64,000 nucleotides of DNA. It comes from Carnobacterium sp. CP1. Lineage in GTDB: Bacteria; Bacillota; Bacilli; Lactobacillales; Carnobacteriaceae. Shown piece after piece: positions 36,401-45,513 of this stretch (position 1 is the stretch's first letter; each line of letters starts with the position of its first letter). The notes under the pieces were generated by a model, which worked only from the letters and a program-made list of their open reading frames with translations, had not been told where the DNA came from and did not search any database. Location: NCBI RefSeq assembly GCF_001483965.1, contig NZ_CP010796.1, forward strand, positions 310,001 to 374,000. Direction: 5' to 3'. Made by a program: the position numbers and the translations under genes.

Positions 36401-37666
36401 ATGAATAATGGACAAAAAATGCTGGAAGCTCTTCAAAACAATCAGTTAGATGAAGCAAATGATTTTTTTAAACGAGCTTTAGCAACCGATTCTGATGAAC
36501 AATTGTATCATTTAGCCGATGACTTATATCATCTAGGATTTTTGGAAGAAACCCAAATGATATACAAACAATTATTAGCCCTTTATCCGGAAGACGATGA
36601 ACTGAAAATTGGGTTAGCAGAAATTGCTATCGAAGCTAACGAAATTGATAGCGCCATGGACTGGCTGCTAGATATACCAGAAGAAAGCGAAACCTTTCCG
36701 CAAGCTTTATTGGTTTTAGCCGATTTGTATCAAGTACAAGGCCTTTATGAAGTCAGCGAACAAAAGTTATTGAAAGCAAAAGATATTTTGCCGGATGAGC
36801 CCGTTATCCAATTTGCTTTAGCAGAGTTGCATTTTTCGATGGGAAAATATGCTCAAGCTATTCGAGCATATGAAGAACTGATGATCCAAGGTTACGATGA
36901 GTTTACTGGGGTCAACTTAGCAAATCGTTGTGGGAGTGCTTATAGCGCCTTAGGAGACTTAGACCAAGCAGTGGAGTACCTTGAGCAAAGTGTTGAGGAG
37001 AATGAGACAGTCAATGGTTTGTTTGAGTTGGGCATAACGTATATGCAACAGAAAGAGTTTAAACGCGCAAATGAAGTGTTTTTTAAATTAAAAGATTTAG
37101 ACCCAAGTTATACATCAGTGTATCCTAATTTAGCGCAAAGCTTGGAAGAAGAAAATCAACTTGAGAAAGCAGCTGAGGTCATTCAAGAAGGACTTCGGAT
37201 GGATCAATACAATTATGAGTTATTTGCGATTGGAGCAGAAGTAGCACTTAGGCTGGAACAAGAAGAAACAGCAGAAGACTATTACCTCGAAGCGATAGCT
37301 TTAGCGCCTGAAAACGAAAGTCTTCAATTAGCTTATAGTAATTTGCTCTTAAAACAAGAACGGATTGAAGAAACCGTGAATTTGATTGATCAGGCATTGC
37401 AAAATGGACAGTCTGACCCTCAATTTTATTGGAATTTAGCTGTTGCTAATGAAAAACTAGAAGAATACGATAAAGCAGAACAAGCTTTTGAACAAGCTTA
37501 TCCTGCGTTTCGACAAAATAAGGACTTCTTAAAATCCTATATCTATTTCTTGAGAGAAGCTGGAAACCGAACGACGATCAAGCAAGCTGTAACTGATTAC
37601 TTATTGATTGAACCGTCTGATGAGGAAATATTAGGAATTTTAGAGGAAATAAATACAAACTATTAG
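36401..37666 (+). CDS. ypiA: Tetratricopeptide-repeat protein, YpiA family
   Basis: Product of 421 residues built almost wholly of TPR helices (for example YEVSEQKLLKAKDILPDEP, YAQAIRAYEELM and YDKAEQAFEQAYPA). Strongly acidic with few Cys. It matches B. subtilis YpiA in size and in its position directly before ypiB. It is a cytosolic scaffold of unknown partner. GAAAGG lies before the ATG, and ypiB follows after 49 bases. Confidence 0.85.
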   Translation: MNNGQKMLEALQNNQLDEANDFFKRALATDSDEQLYHLADDLYHLGFLEETQMIYKQLLALYPEDDELKIGLAEIAIEANEIDSAMDWLLDIPEESETFPQALLVLADLYQVQGLYEVSEQKLLKAKDILPDEPVIQFALAELHFSMGKYAQAIRAYEELMIQGYDEFTGVNLANRCGSAYSALGDLDQAVEYLEQSVEENETVNGLFELGITYMQQKEFKRANEVFFKLKDLDPSYTSVYPNLAQSLEEENQLEKAAEVIQEGLRMDQYNYELFAIGAEVALRLEQEETAEDYYLEAIALAPENESLQLAYSNLLLKQERIEETVNLIDQALQNGQSDPQFYWNLAVANEKLEEYDKAEQAFEQAYPAFRQNKDFLKSYIYFLREAGNRTTIKQAVTDYLLIEPSDEEILGILEEINTNY

Positions 37667-37715
37667 TAGATTAGGGTATAATGAGAGAAAGCTTGGAGAT
37701 GAGGAGGCGCTTCAC

Positions 37716-38291
37716 ATGAACATCAAAGTACCTTTAGAAGCAAAAAAAGTATTTCTTGGGTGGTTCTTAGATCGTCACCAGTTAAAACGAAGAGAGTCAA
37801 TGTGGATTTTAAATTATTTGTTAAACCACGATATTGTTTTGAATAAAGTTCATTTTGTTGAGTCTGTAGATACTACGCCACGAGGAATGATGATGTCTTC
37901 GGTGGGAACGGATAACGAACCGTTTTTCTTTTATAAAGACGGTACATTGTTTAATGACCCTGAACAAGCCTTTCATGAGGTTCGCTTGAATTGGCATGAA
38001 GATATCTACGTTGAACTCATCTTCAGAGATCCTTGGAAATCCCCGCAATACCTAGCTGTATTAGAAGATAATCCTTATCATAAATGGAACGACTTTGTCA
38101 GTTTAGAATTGAAAAAAGAAGTTGAGCATGCATTAGCTGCTTTATCATTAAGCGAACAAAAACAACAAATTATGAATCAAGTGGATGAAGCGCTAGAAGC
38201 TGGCGACCGCGAAGGATTTATTCAACTTTCAAATGACTTAAAAGAAATTGAAGAAGCACTTATAAAAGAACAAAAAAAGCCAAATCATTAG
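37716..38291 (+). CDS. ypiB: YpiB family protein (UPF0302)
   Basis: Product of 191 residues. The N-terminal domain (about 1-115; VPLEAKKVFLGWFLDRHQLK, RESMWILNYLLNHD, PRGMMMSS) is the UPF0302 region. The C-terminal 50 residues form the acidic, helical IDEAL-like tail (QVDEALEAGDREGFIQLSNDLKE). Function is unknown. AGGAGG lies 10 bases before the ATG. It is the second gene of the ypiA-ypiB pair conserved in Firmicutes. Confidence 0.9.
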   Translation: MNIKVPLEAKKVFLGWFLDRHQLKRRESMWILNYLLNHDIVLNKVHFVESVDTTPRGMMMSSVGTDNEPFFFYKDGTLFNDPEQAFHEVRLNWHEDIYVELIFRDPWKSPQYLAVLEDNPYHKWNDFVSLELKKEVEHALAALSLSEQKQQIMNQVDEALEAGDREGFIQLSNDLKEIEEALIKEQKKPNH

Positions 38292-38360
38292 TCCTGCTGA
38301 TTAATCTAACAGTGATGATATATGAATAACTCTTCTAGTTAGTCTATTTTGGTTTCAATC

Positions 38361-38404
38361 GTTCCTTTGAATTTATTTGAAATTCAAAGGAACTTTTTAT
38401 TTTT
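38361..38404 (+). terminator. Intrinsic terminator of ypiA-ypiB
   Basis: A perfect 14-bp stem (38361-38374 with 38380-38393) with a 5-base loop and T-rich tail. Confidence 0.9.
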
Positions 38405-38406
38405 AC

Positions 38407-38438
38407 TGTATTTTTTGATAAGATTATCAAAAAATACA
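38407..38438. repeat. 32-bp near-perfect palindrome upstream of dapB
   Basis: A 15-bp arm at 38407-38421 is fully complementary to 38424-38438, with a GA centre. The core is TGATAAGATTATCA. It lies after the ypiB terminator and about 30 bases before a putative dapB -35 (TTGCAA at 38467-38472, TAGTAT at 38489-38494). It could be an operator; the rightward strand has no T-tail. Confidence 0.75.
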
Positions 38439-38574
38439 AAAGGTTTGTAAAACTAAACAACAACTCTTGCAACCAGCCGACTTTTTGGTAGTATTAATGA
38501 GAAAGCTTTTAATGAGTTGCTTTTTATGAAGAACAAATTTAATAAACAGGATAAAAACTGTTTTGAAGGGAAAG

Positions 38575-39375
38575 ATGGACAAGATGATTAAGATAGTCGT
38601 AGCTGGATTTAAAGGTAAGATGGGAATGACAGCGACAAAAATGGTTAGAGACCACGAGGGGTTTGAGTTAGTAGGCGTGTTAGACCCGCATGCCAAAGAA
38701 ACGAACTTAAACGAATTAGCTGAATTTTCAACAGTAGATGTCCCTATTTTTAATGATAAAGAAACGGTTGTTAAAACGGTGAAAACCGATGTTTGGATCG
38801 ACTTCACGATTCCATCGGTAGCTTATGAAAATACGCGTTTTGCTTTAGAGCAAGGCATTCGTCCTGTAGTAGGAACAACCGGATTTTCTGAAACTGAAGT
38901 AAATGAATTGGTCAATTTATCTCAGAAACAAGCCCTTGGAGGATTGATAGCCCCTAACTTTGCTATCGGGGCTGTATTGATGATGCAATTTTCAGCGAAG
39001 GCAGCCAAATACTTCCCAGATGTGGAAATAATTGAAATGCACCATGATAATAAATTAGATGCACCAAGCGGAACAGCTATTAAGACAGCTGAAATGATCT
39101 ATGCAGAACGTGGCGAACATCAACAAGGACATCCAGATGAAAAAGAAAGCATTCCTGGAGCACGTGGAGCGGATTACCATGGAATGAAAATCCATAGTGT
39201 CCGTTTGCCAGGTTTAGTAGCTCACCAGCAAGTTCAATTTGGCAGCACAGGCGAAGGTTTGACAATCCGTCATGATTCATATGATCGTGCTTCTTTTATG
39301 ACTGGTGTAGCTCTGGGCTGTGAAAAAGTTATGGACCTGAAAGAATTAGTTTATGGATTGGAAAATTTGTTATGA
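38575..39375 (+). CDS. dapB: 4-hydroxy-tetrahydrodipicolinate reductase
   Basis: Product of 266 residues. The nucleotide-binding loop is [13 protein letters not shown] near residue 8, and the family signature [15 protein letters not shown] near 155 carries the catalytic His and Lys. The C-terminal domain closes with [15 protein letters not shown]. It reduces the dapA product on the DAP/lysine route, matching lysA elsewhere in the window. The start is chosen for GAAGGG just upstream; the ATG at 38584 is also possible. Its TGA overlaps the ATG of cca. Confidence 0.95.
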   Translation: MDKMIKIVVAGFKGKMGMTATKMVRDHEGFELVGVLDPHAKETNLNELAEFSTVDVPIFNDKETVVKTVKTDVWIDFTIPSVAYENTRFALEQGIRPVVGTTGFSETEVNELVNLSQKQALGGLIAPNFAIGAVLMMQFSAKAAKYFPDVEIIEMHHDNKLDAPSGTAIKTAEMIYAERGEHQQGHPDEKESIPGARGADYHGMKIHSVRLPGLVAHQQVQFGSTGEGLTIRHDSYDRASFMTGVALGCEKVMDLKELVYGLENLL

Positions 39376-40583
39376 TCGCTTTCAACCAAAAATTTACGAC
39401 TGCTTTGCCTATTATTGAAAAAATACAAGCAGCAGGTTTTGAAGCTTACTTTGTAGGTGGTTGTGTAAGAGATGCTCTATTAAACAAAGAAATCAACGAT
39501 GTTGATATTGCTACTAGCGCTTTTCCTGCTGAGGTCAAAAAAATTTTTCCGAAGACGATCGATGTGGGCATTGAACATGGGACCGTGATGGTTTTAAGCA
39601 AAGACGACTCTTATGAAGTGACCACCTTTCGAACAGAATCGACTTATCAAGATTTTAGAAGACCAGATCAAGTTGTTTTTGTGCGTTCGTTGGAAGAAGA
39701 TTTAAAACGGCGAGATTTTACAGTAAACGCGTTAGCGATGGATCAAGAAGGCCAGGTGATCGATTATTTCGATGGCGTAAATGATTTGAAAAGAGGGTTG
39801 ATCAAAGCGGTAGGTTCACCAGAAGAACGTTTTTTTGAAGATGCTTTGCGAATGATGCGCGGTGTCCGCTTTGTCAGTCAGTTAGACTTTATTATGGATA
39901 ACGAAACGGAAAATGCTATTCATAAACATCATGCTCTTCTTGAAAATATTGCAGTTGAACGCATTCAAGTAGAATTTATGAAACTTCTTTTGGGAAGAGG
40001 CCGGCAAAAAGCTTTGAAAGCTTTTATTCAAACAGAGTTGTATCGTTATTGCCCTGGTCTTTCACTTTATAAAAACGAATTAGAATCATTTGCTGCGTTA
40101 GAAGGTCGAATTCCAACACGGTTAGCTGCTTGGACGATGTTGTTGTTTATGCTAAAAAAATCAGAAGATGAAGTTGAGACATTCTTACGAGAATGGAAGT
40201 GTTCTAAAAAAGAACTGCAAAGAGTAAAAACCGCTTACATTGCTTTGCAGCAGCGTATCAAAGAACCGTTAAACCGCTTATTTCTATATCAAAGCGGTTA
40301 TGAGATTGCTCTAGAAGTTGAATACATGCTGCCTTTCTTTAATCGTGAATCCGATACCGCTTATTTGGAAGAATTAAATGCATCATTACCAATAAAAAGC
40401 AAACATGAGATAGTTGTTTCTGGGCATGATTTACTGCAGCAGTTTGATGCTAAACCGGGAAAATGGTTAGGGGAAGCCTTAGATAAAATAGAAACTGCTA
40501 TTTTACTAGGAGAAGTTGCGAATGAAAGAGTTCAACTTATAAATTGGGCAGATTCCCATCTCGAAAAAAATCGTGGTAATTAA
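39372..40583 (+). CDS. cca: CCA-adding tRNA nucleotidyltransferase
   Basis: Product of 403 residues of the class II nucleotidyltransferases: [12 protein letters not shown] near 26, the catalytic pair in [11 protein letters not shown] near 44, [15 protein letters not shown] near 113 and [16 protein letters not shown] near 158. Length and lack of an HD domain fit the Gram-positive enzyme. It matters because the tRNA-Ser here has no encoded CCA. The ATG overlaps the dapB stop (ATGA), so the two are translationally coupled. Confidence 0.95.
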   Translation: MIAFNQKFTTALPIIEKIQAAGFEAYFVGGCVRDALLNKEINDVDIATSAFPAEVKKIFPKTIDVGIEHGTVMVLSKDDSYEVTTFRTESTYQDFRRPDQVVFVRSLEEDLKRRDFTVNALAMDQEGQVIDYFDGVNDLKRGLIKAVGSPEERFFEDALRMMRGVRFVSQLDFIMDNETENAIHKHHALLENIAVERIQVEFMKLLLGRGRQKALKAFIQTELYRYCPGLSLYKNELESFAALEGRIPTRLAAWTMLLFMLKKSEDEVETFLREWKCSKKELQRVKTAYIALQQRIKEPLNRLFLYQSGYEIALEVEYMLPFFNRESDTAYLEELNASLPIKSKHEIVVSGHDLLQQFDAKPGKWLGEALDKIETAILLGEVANERVQLINWADSHLEKNRGN

Positions 40584-40609
40584 CACAATAAAGATGAACA
40601 AAAGAACAG

Positions 40610-40638
40610 TTTACTTACGAAAAGAAAGCTGTTATACT
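40610..40638 (+). promoter_or_regulatory. Promoter of the nitroreductase-like gene
   Basis: TTTACT at 40610-40615 and TATACT at 40633-40638 with a 17-base spacer. Confidence 0.6.
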
Positions 40639-40639
40639 A

Positions 40640-40675
40640 TTTGAGTAAGTTACTTTTAAGGGGGAATTACTCAAA
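40640..40675 (+). repeat. Inverted repeat from the transcription start to the start codon
   Basis: TTTGAGTAA (40640-40648) pairs perfectly with TTACTCAAA (40667-40675). The loop holds the AGGGGG ribosome site and the right arm touches the A of the ATG. It could be a repressor operator or an RNA hairpin affecting translation. Confidence 0.65.
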
Positions 40676-41277
40676 TGGAAAACCAATTCACAAATTTACT
40701 AAAAGAACGTCGTTCAATTTATGCTTTAGGAAAAAATGTATCACTATCTAATGATCAAATTTTAGCATTAGTGAAAACAGCGGTTAAAGAAAGCCCATCT
40801 TCATTTAATTCACAAACTTCCCGTGCGGTTGTATTGTTTGGAGGAGCTCATGAAAAACTATGGGACCTAACAGAGGCGGCATTAAAAATAGCTGTTCCTG
40901 AAGGACAAGATTTTGCTCCAACTATTGAAAAACTAAACTCTTTCCGTGCTGGTTATGGAACAATTTTATTCTTTGAAGATATGAGCATTGTTAAAAATCT
41001 GCAAGAGCAATTTGCGCTATATGCAGATAACTTCCCAGTATGGGCAGAACAATCTTCTGGAATAGCACAACATTCAGTATGGACTGCATTAGCAACTGAA
41101 AATATCGGCGCTAGCTTGCAACATTACAATCCACTGATTGATGACGCTGTTCGTTCAGAATGGAATTTATCTTCTGATTGGAAATTGCGTGCACAAATGC
41201 CATTCGGCTCAATTGAAGCACCAGCTCAAGGCAAAGAGTATATGGATGACACTGAACGAGTTCTTTCGTTTAATTAA
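40675..41277 (+). CDS. Nitroreductase family protein
   Basis: Product of 200 residues. KERRSIYALGKNV at the start, KESPSSFNSQTSRAVVLFG near 40 and NIGASLQHYNPLIDDAV near 143 follow the nitroreductase fold of the Frm2/HBN1-like group, which uses FMN and NAD(P)H. Such proteins are linked to oxidative or lipid-signalling stress; the substrate is not evident. Monocistronic, with its own promoter and terminator and an inverted repeat over the start. Confidence 0.82.
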   Translation: MENQFTNLLKERRSIYALGKNVSLSNDQILALVKTAVKESPSSFNSQTSRAVVLFGGAHEKLWDLTEAALKIAVPEGQDFAPTIEKLNSFRAGYGTILFFEDMSIVKNLQEQFALYADNFPVWAEQSSGIAQHSVWTALATENIGASLQHYNPLIDDAVRSEWNLSSDWKLRAQMPFGSIEAPAQGKEYMDDTERVLSFN

Positions 41278-41286
41278 TTTAAATTT

Positions 41287-41338
41287 AAAAAGCGTTACAT
41301 CAGACCACTAAATCTAATGTAACGCTTTTTATTTTTTG
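41287..41338 (+). terminator. Intrinsic terminator after the nitroreductase gene
   Basis: A perfect 14-bp stem AAAAAGCGTTACAT (41287-41300) with 41317-41330, then a T-rich tail. Confidence 0.85.
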
Positions 41339-41458
41339 TTCTGACATGTGTTTAAATTCACATATTCGAACGATTTGGCTTTGTTTTTTCTTTTATTGTG
41401 TTATAATAACATTGTTCAATTAATCACAAATACACAGAGCTAAAAGGAGGAAATAATA

Positions 41459-41932
41459 ATGAAAAGAGAAGTAACAGCTTTAAAATTCTATTTTAAAAAT
41501 GGTGAAACTTGGACCATTAAGAAAGAGTTCATTGGAGACTTGTGGGTTAAACAAATCAGTAAAAGCTTCGGACGGATAGCAGGCGGAGAATTACAAGAAA
41601 TCTTTCCATGCGAATCGTTAAAAATCGAAATTTTTCCAGAAGCTGATAATGTGAACACAGATGATATCAATTTAGGAGGATTAGAGTTGGGAATGTTTGA
41701 ACGCGTCACTAAACATCCCGACATTGAAAAAATGGACATCCTTTATAAAGAGGGAGATCATCTTAAATCAGATGTTATGGTAGAGTCGGATTGCGTTTAC
41801 TTTCCTTACGACCCGATGGATCCAGATGGAAATGACAATGCTTATCAAACCGGCTTTATCTCTACAGACAACCATTTATTTATAGTCATCGATCCTCTTA
41901 AAAAAGCGGAAGATATTTATTCTGTTAAATAA
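41459..41932 (+). CDS. Hypothetical protein of 157 residues
   Basis: I do not recognise this family. It is an acidic, soluble protein with alternating strands (ALKFYFKNGETWTIKKEFIG, VYFPYDPMDPDGNDN, HLFIVIDP) and no membrane segment or signal peptide. It has two cysteines (near 54 and 115). AAAGGAGG precedes the ATG, TATAAT stands at 41402-41407 and a terminator follows, so it is a complete single-gene unit on the chromosome. Confidence 0.75.
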   Translation: MKREVTALKFYFKNGETWTIKKEFIGDLWVKQISKSFGRIAGGELQEIFPCESLKIEIFPEADNVNTDDINLGGLELGMFERVTKHPDIEKMDILYKEGDHLKSDVMVESDCVYFPYDPMDPDGNDNAYQTGFISTDNHLFIVIDPLKKAEDIYSVK

Positions 41933-41942
41933 GCGAAAAAAT

Positions 41943-41977
41943 AAAAACTATGGACGATTAAGCGCCATAGTTTTTTT
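41943..41977 (+). terminator. Intrinsic terminator
   Basis: AAAAACTATGG (41943-41953) pairs with CCATAGTTTTT (from 41965), with a run of seven T residues. Confidence 0.85.
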
Positions 41978-42049
41978 GTGTTTTCTGATACTTCATAGTA
42001 TGATAGGTAAAGACAATAACGATCAAGAAATTAGAATTAGGTGACTAAG

Positions 42050-44854
42050 GTGAAAGAAAAAGTTACATATGCAGTAGTAGATATTGAAACGACTGGTGGA
42101 AACGCCGCAACTGGAGACCGTATGATTCAATTCGGCTGCGCATTGATAGAAGAAGGTAAAATCGTGCAGCAATATGCTATTGATATTAACCCGTTAGTTA
42201 GCATTCCGAAACAGATTGAACATTTGACAGGCATCTCTAATCAAACAGTTGCTAATGCACCTTATTTTGAAGATGTAGCACCAATGATCTACAACTTGTT
42301 AGAGGGATGTATATTTGTCGCGCACAATATTCAGTTTGATTATAAGTTCCTTTCAGAAGAGTTGGTTCGCTGCGGGCTTCCGCCTTTAAATAGTATAGGG
42401 ATGGACACCGTTGAACTTGCGCAAATTTTATTGCCCACTGAACCGAGTTTTCGTCTTAACGATTTAGCTACACGATTTGGTTTTTTACATGACAACCCTC
42501 ACCAAGCAGATAGTGATGCTTATGTAACTGCAGAGTTATTTCTGCTGTTAAAGCAAAAATTGAAAAAGCTGCCTCTAGTAACGGTTGAAAAATTAGTGGA
42601 ACTAGCTGAGCATTGTACCATGCAGACAAATTTGTTTTTTAAAGAAACATTAAGTGACATGCTGACTATGCGCCAACTATTGTCTGATGATTTGCTGGTC
42701 AAAGAAGGGCTGGCAATTCGTAAAAAAACAGTGACATATGAACAGCGGACACACCGTGAAACGGAACATTACCCTGTCGGTATTGAAGCAAAGGAACAGT
42801 TATTCCAGAAGAAGTTAACTACCCGAAAATTACAAATACAAATGATGGATGAAGTTTACCGTTATTTTTCTGAGAAAGATTCGGAGCATTTTGTTATTGA
42901 AGCAGCTACAGGGATTGGAAAAACGTTAGGGTATTTGATTCCATTAGCCTATGTGGCAACACCTCAAGAGCCCGTGATCATTAGTACGTACACAACGTTA
43001 TTGCAAAAACAATTGCTTGAAAAAGATAGTATACAACTTAATACGATTTTGCCATTCGCGGTTCAAGCAGCGATTTTAAAAAGCAAGCATCACTATATTC
43101 ATTTGGCTAAATTTCAAGAGGTTTTAAAAGATCCTATCGAACACCAAATGGATGCCATTTTAAAAATGCGGACCCTGACTTGGTTAACTGAAACAGTTAC
43201 TGGTGACTTAGACGAATTAAATTTAACCAATTACTTGCAGCCGTTTTGGAACAAGATTCGGCATCGAGGGTGGATGGACAATGCTCAAGAAGATCTTTTT
43301 TATGAGCAAGATTTTTATCTTCATGCTCAGGAGAAAGTCAAGCAAGCAAGCATTATCATCACGAACCATGCCTTTTTATGCCATGATCTGCAACGTGAAG
43401 AACCGGTACTGCCAAATGTGCAAAAAATAATTATTGATGAAGCACATCACTTGGCTGATGTAGCAACTACAGCATCCAGTGAAGTTTTTTCTTACTACCG
43501 CAATCAGCAGTTGATGAAATTAATAGGAAAGCGAGCAGACGACAAAAGCTTTCTAAGTCGATTAAGTGCATTAGCAGAAAAGAGCAACAGCATTCAATTG
43601 ACTCAAATCAATATGATTGAAATGAGCGTTGTTGCTTTTGAAGAAGAGCTGGCTGCTTTTTTTGACAAACTGATTTCGTATTGCCGTTCAGAACTCCCTG
43701 AAAGACAACAAATGTCAGACCAATTAGATGTGCAATTTTCTAAAACTGAAAATTGGACGCTTGATTTAAAGAAAAAGACAAAAATTCTTTTGGCATTGAT
43801 GGAAGACATTGTTTTCTTAGGTTATGAAATTACTCGGCAAGCTTTAATTCACCGTGAACAATTTACTCACCGAGAGCGGCATTTAATTGATGATTTTTTT
43901 GAACTGATTGGAACAGTTGAATCGCAAAAGGGTATTTTTCAAAAGATTTTTCGAGAAAGCGAACAAAATGAAGTTACCTGGTTTTCTTTTAAACAAAAAA
44001 GCCCTAAAAACAGTTTTGTTATCAAACGTTCAAGAATCGATAGCAGCGAATTTTTAAGAACAAAATTGGCAGAACAAACGACTTCCATTTTGTATACTGG
44101 TGCTACGTTAGAGTTGAATGGCGATTTTTCTTATTTTGAAAAGCAACTGGGTGAGAAAAAGTTGCGTAAAATGGTTATCCCATCACCGTATGATTATCAA
44201 AAACAAGCACGGTTATGGATCCCTAAAGAATTAAAGCCGCTAAAACAATTGACTAAGAAACAATATGCCGAGATGATCGTTGAACACTTGGAAACAGTCA
44301 TCCAGCATTCAAATGAAAATATGATGGTCTTATTTAATGCAAACGAAACTTTGCAAGATGTTTTTTCTTTACTTCAACAACATCCTGCGTTTACAGGGCG
44401 TGAATTATTAGCGCAGGGCTTATCCGGCAGCAGAGATCGAATCCTCAAACGTTTCTTTCATTCTACCGGCGGCATTTTGTTAGGTGCAGACAGTTTTTGG
44501 GAAGGCGTTGATCTGCCAGGAAAGTCATTACGAATTATTGTAGTGACACGTCTGCCTTTTGAGTCACCCGACCGTCCTTTCACAAAAGCGAAATATAAGT
44601 GGTTAGAGAGCCAACAATTGAGTCCATTTAAGATGGATACGTTGCCTAAAGCGACAGTCCGTTTAAAACAAGGGTTAGGCAGGCTAGTTCGTTCAGAAAA
44701 GGATAAAGGCGTCATGATTGTTTTAGATGACCGACTTATTAAAACCAACTATGGACAGCAGATGCTGGCGTCGTTGCCTCATGACTTGGTAAAAGAAGTA
44801 GTGGCAAAAGAAGAGCTGCAACGGAATTTGTCGCTGTTCTTAGAAGAAGACTAA
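42050..44854 (+). CDS. dinG: DinG-family helicase with N-terminal exonuclease domain
   Basis: Product of 934 residues. An epsilon-like DEDDh exonuclease domain comes first (about 1-165; VVDIETTGG, HNIQFDYKFL, HQADSDAYVTAELF). The XPD/DinG helicase follows, with Walker A EAATGIGKTLGY near 285, the DEAH box IIDEAHHLADVA near 463, ADSFWEGVDLPG near 815 and the motif VI area KQGLGRLVRSEKDKG near 875. I see no conserved four-Cys Fe-S cluster. The fused form is typical of Firmicutes. The GTG at 42050 has AGGTG upstream; a GTG at 42041 has none. Confidence 0.92.
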   Translation: MKEKVTYAVVDIETTGGNAATGDRMIQFGCALIEEGKIVQQYAIDINPLVSIPKQIEHLTGISNQTVANAPYFEDVAPMIYNLLEGCIFVAHNIQFDYKFLSEELVRCGLPPLNSIGMDTVELAQILLPTEPSFRLNDLATRFGFLHDNPHQADSDAYVTAELFLLLKQKLKKLPLVTVEKLVELAEHCTMQTNLFFKETLSDMLTMRQLLSDDLLVKEGLAIRKKTVTYEQRTHRETEHYPVGIEAKEQLFQKKLTTRKLQIQMMDEVYRYFSEKDSEHFVIEAATGIGKTLGYLIPLAYVATPQEPVIISTYTTLLQKQLLEKDSIQLNTILPFAVQAAILKSKHHYIHLAKFQEVLKDPIEHQMDAILKMRTLTWLTETVTGDLDELNLTNYLQPFWNKIRHRGWMDNAQEDLFYEQDFYLHAQEKVKQASIIITNHAFLCHDLQREEPVLPNVQKIIIDEAHHLADVATTASSEVFSYYRNQQLMKLIGKRADDKSFLSRLSALAEKSNSIQLTQINMIEMSVVAFEEELAAFFDKLISYCRSELPERQQMSDQLDVQFSKTENWTLDLKKKTKILLALMEDIVFLGYEITRQALIHREQFTHRERHLIDDFFELIGTVESQKGIFQKIFRESEQNEVTWFSFKQKSPKNSFVIKRSRIDSSEFLRTKLAEQTTSILYTGATLELNGDFSYFEKQLGEKKLRKMVIPSPYDYQKQARLWIPKELKPLKQLTKKQYAEMIVEHLETVIQHSNENMMVLFNANETLQDVFSLLQQHPAFTGRELLAQGLSGSRDRILKRFFHSTGGILLGADSFWEGVDLPGKSLRIIVVTRLPFESPDRPFTKAKYKWLESQQLSPFKMDTLPKATVRLKQGLGRLVRSEKDKGVMIVLDDRLIKTNYGQQMLASLPHDLVKEVVAKEELQRNLSLFLEED

Positions 44855-44884
44855 AATGAAGGAATACGTAAAAGAGGAGATTTC

Positions 44885-45361
44885 ATGAAAAAAACGATCA
44901 TTAGCGGATTAACTATTTTGATGGCTGCCGTCATTTTTGGCTCCATTTATTTATTTAATACCAGCCGTCAACCGTTAAAACAAGCTGAAGCGGAGACGAT
45001 TGCGATTGCCAAAGAAACAGCCGGATTAACAAAAGCGGATAAATTTTATTGGTACAATAATGCAGAAACCTATTTCAGCGTAGTCGGTACCGCCCAAAAT
45101 AAAGAACCTGTTTTAGTCATCGTTGAGCAAGAGGGTGGAGATGTAGTTGTTCTAAAAGAAGGAGACTACATTACTGAACAGCAAGCTAAGCAAATTGTAA
45201 GAGAAGCAAAAAAACCAGCTGAGTTGTTGGAAGTACGAATTGGGATCGAAGAAGACGTTCCAGTCTGGGAAGTGGCTTACAAGCAAGAAAATGGGCGTTT
45301 AGGTTATTATGTCATTACCGCTAAGGATGGAAAATGGGTAAAAGATATTGAGAATATCTAA
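44885..45361 (+). CDS. TseB/YpmB-like membrane protein (DUF5590)
   Basis: Product of 158 residues. One N-terminal membrane helix (about 5-25, TIISGLTILMAAVIFGSIYL) precedes an extracytoplasmic pair of small alpha/beta repeats (about 36-155, YYVITAKDGKWVKDI at the end). Size, topology and position between dinG and asnS match B. subtilis YpmB (TseB), which affects PBP2A and cell elongation. The link to cell-wall growth here is inferred. An AGAGGAG site precedes the ATG. It starts 30 bases after dinG. Confidence 0.82.
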   Translation: MKKTIISGLTILMAAVIFGSIYLFNTSRQPLKQAEAETIAIAKETAGLTKADKFYWYNNAETYFSVVGTAQNKEPVLVIVEQEGGDVVVLKEGDYITEQQAKQIVREAKKPAELLEVRIGIEEDVPVWEVAYKQENGRLGYYVITAKDGKWVKDIENI

Positions 45362-45513
45362 ACGGAACCGCTTAATGTAAGAAAGACTAAATTTTCCCCG
45401 TTTTTTAATGCTAACTTTGCATAAGTTGGTTATAATAAGAAGAGTCATCACTACTTTGAAAAGTAACATCAAAATGAAAGTAGTTAATTTTAATTCAAAG
45501 GGAGACTATAACC

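Noticed and set aside
38427-38807. 126-residue leftward frame over the dapB start
   Set aside because: No ribosome site; it is antisense to a strongly supported gene.
45362-45513. T-box leader for asnS
   Set aside because: The 152-base spacer is too short and lacks the T-box core and a terminator/antiterminator pair.
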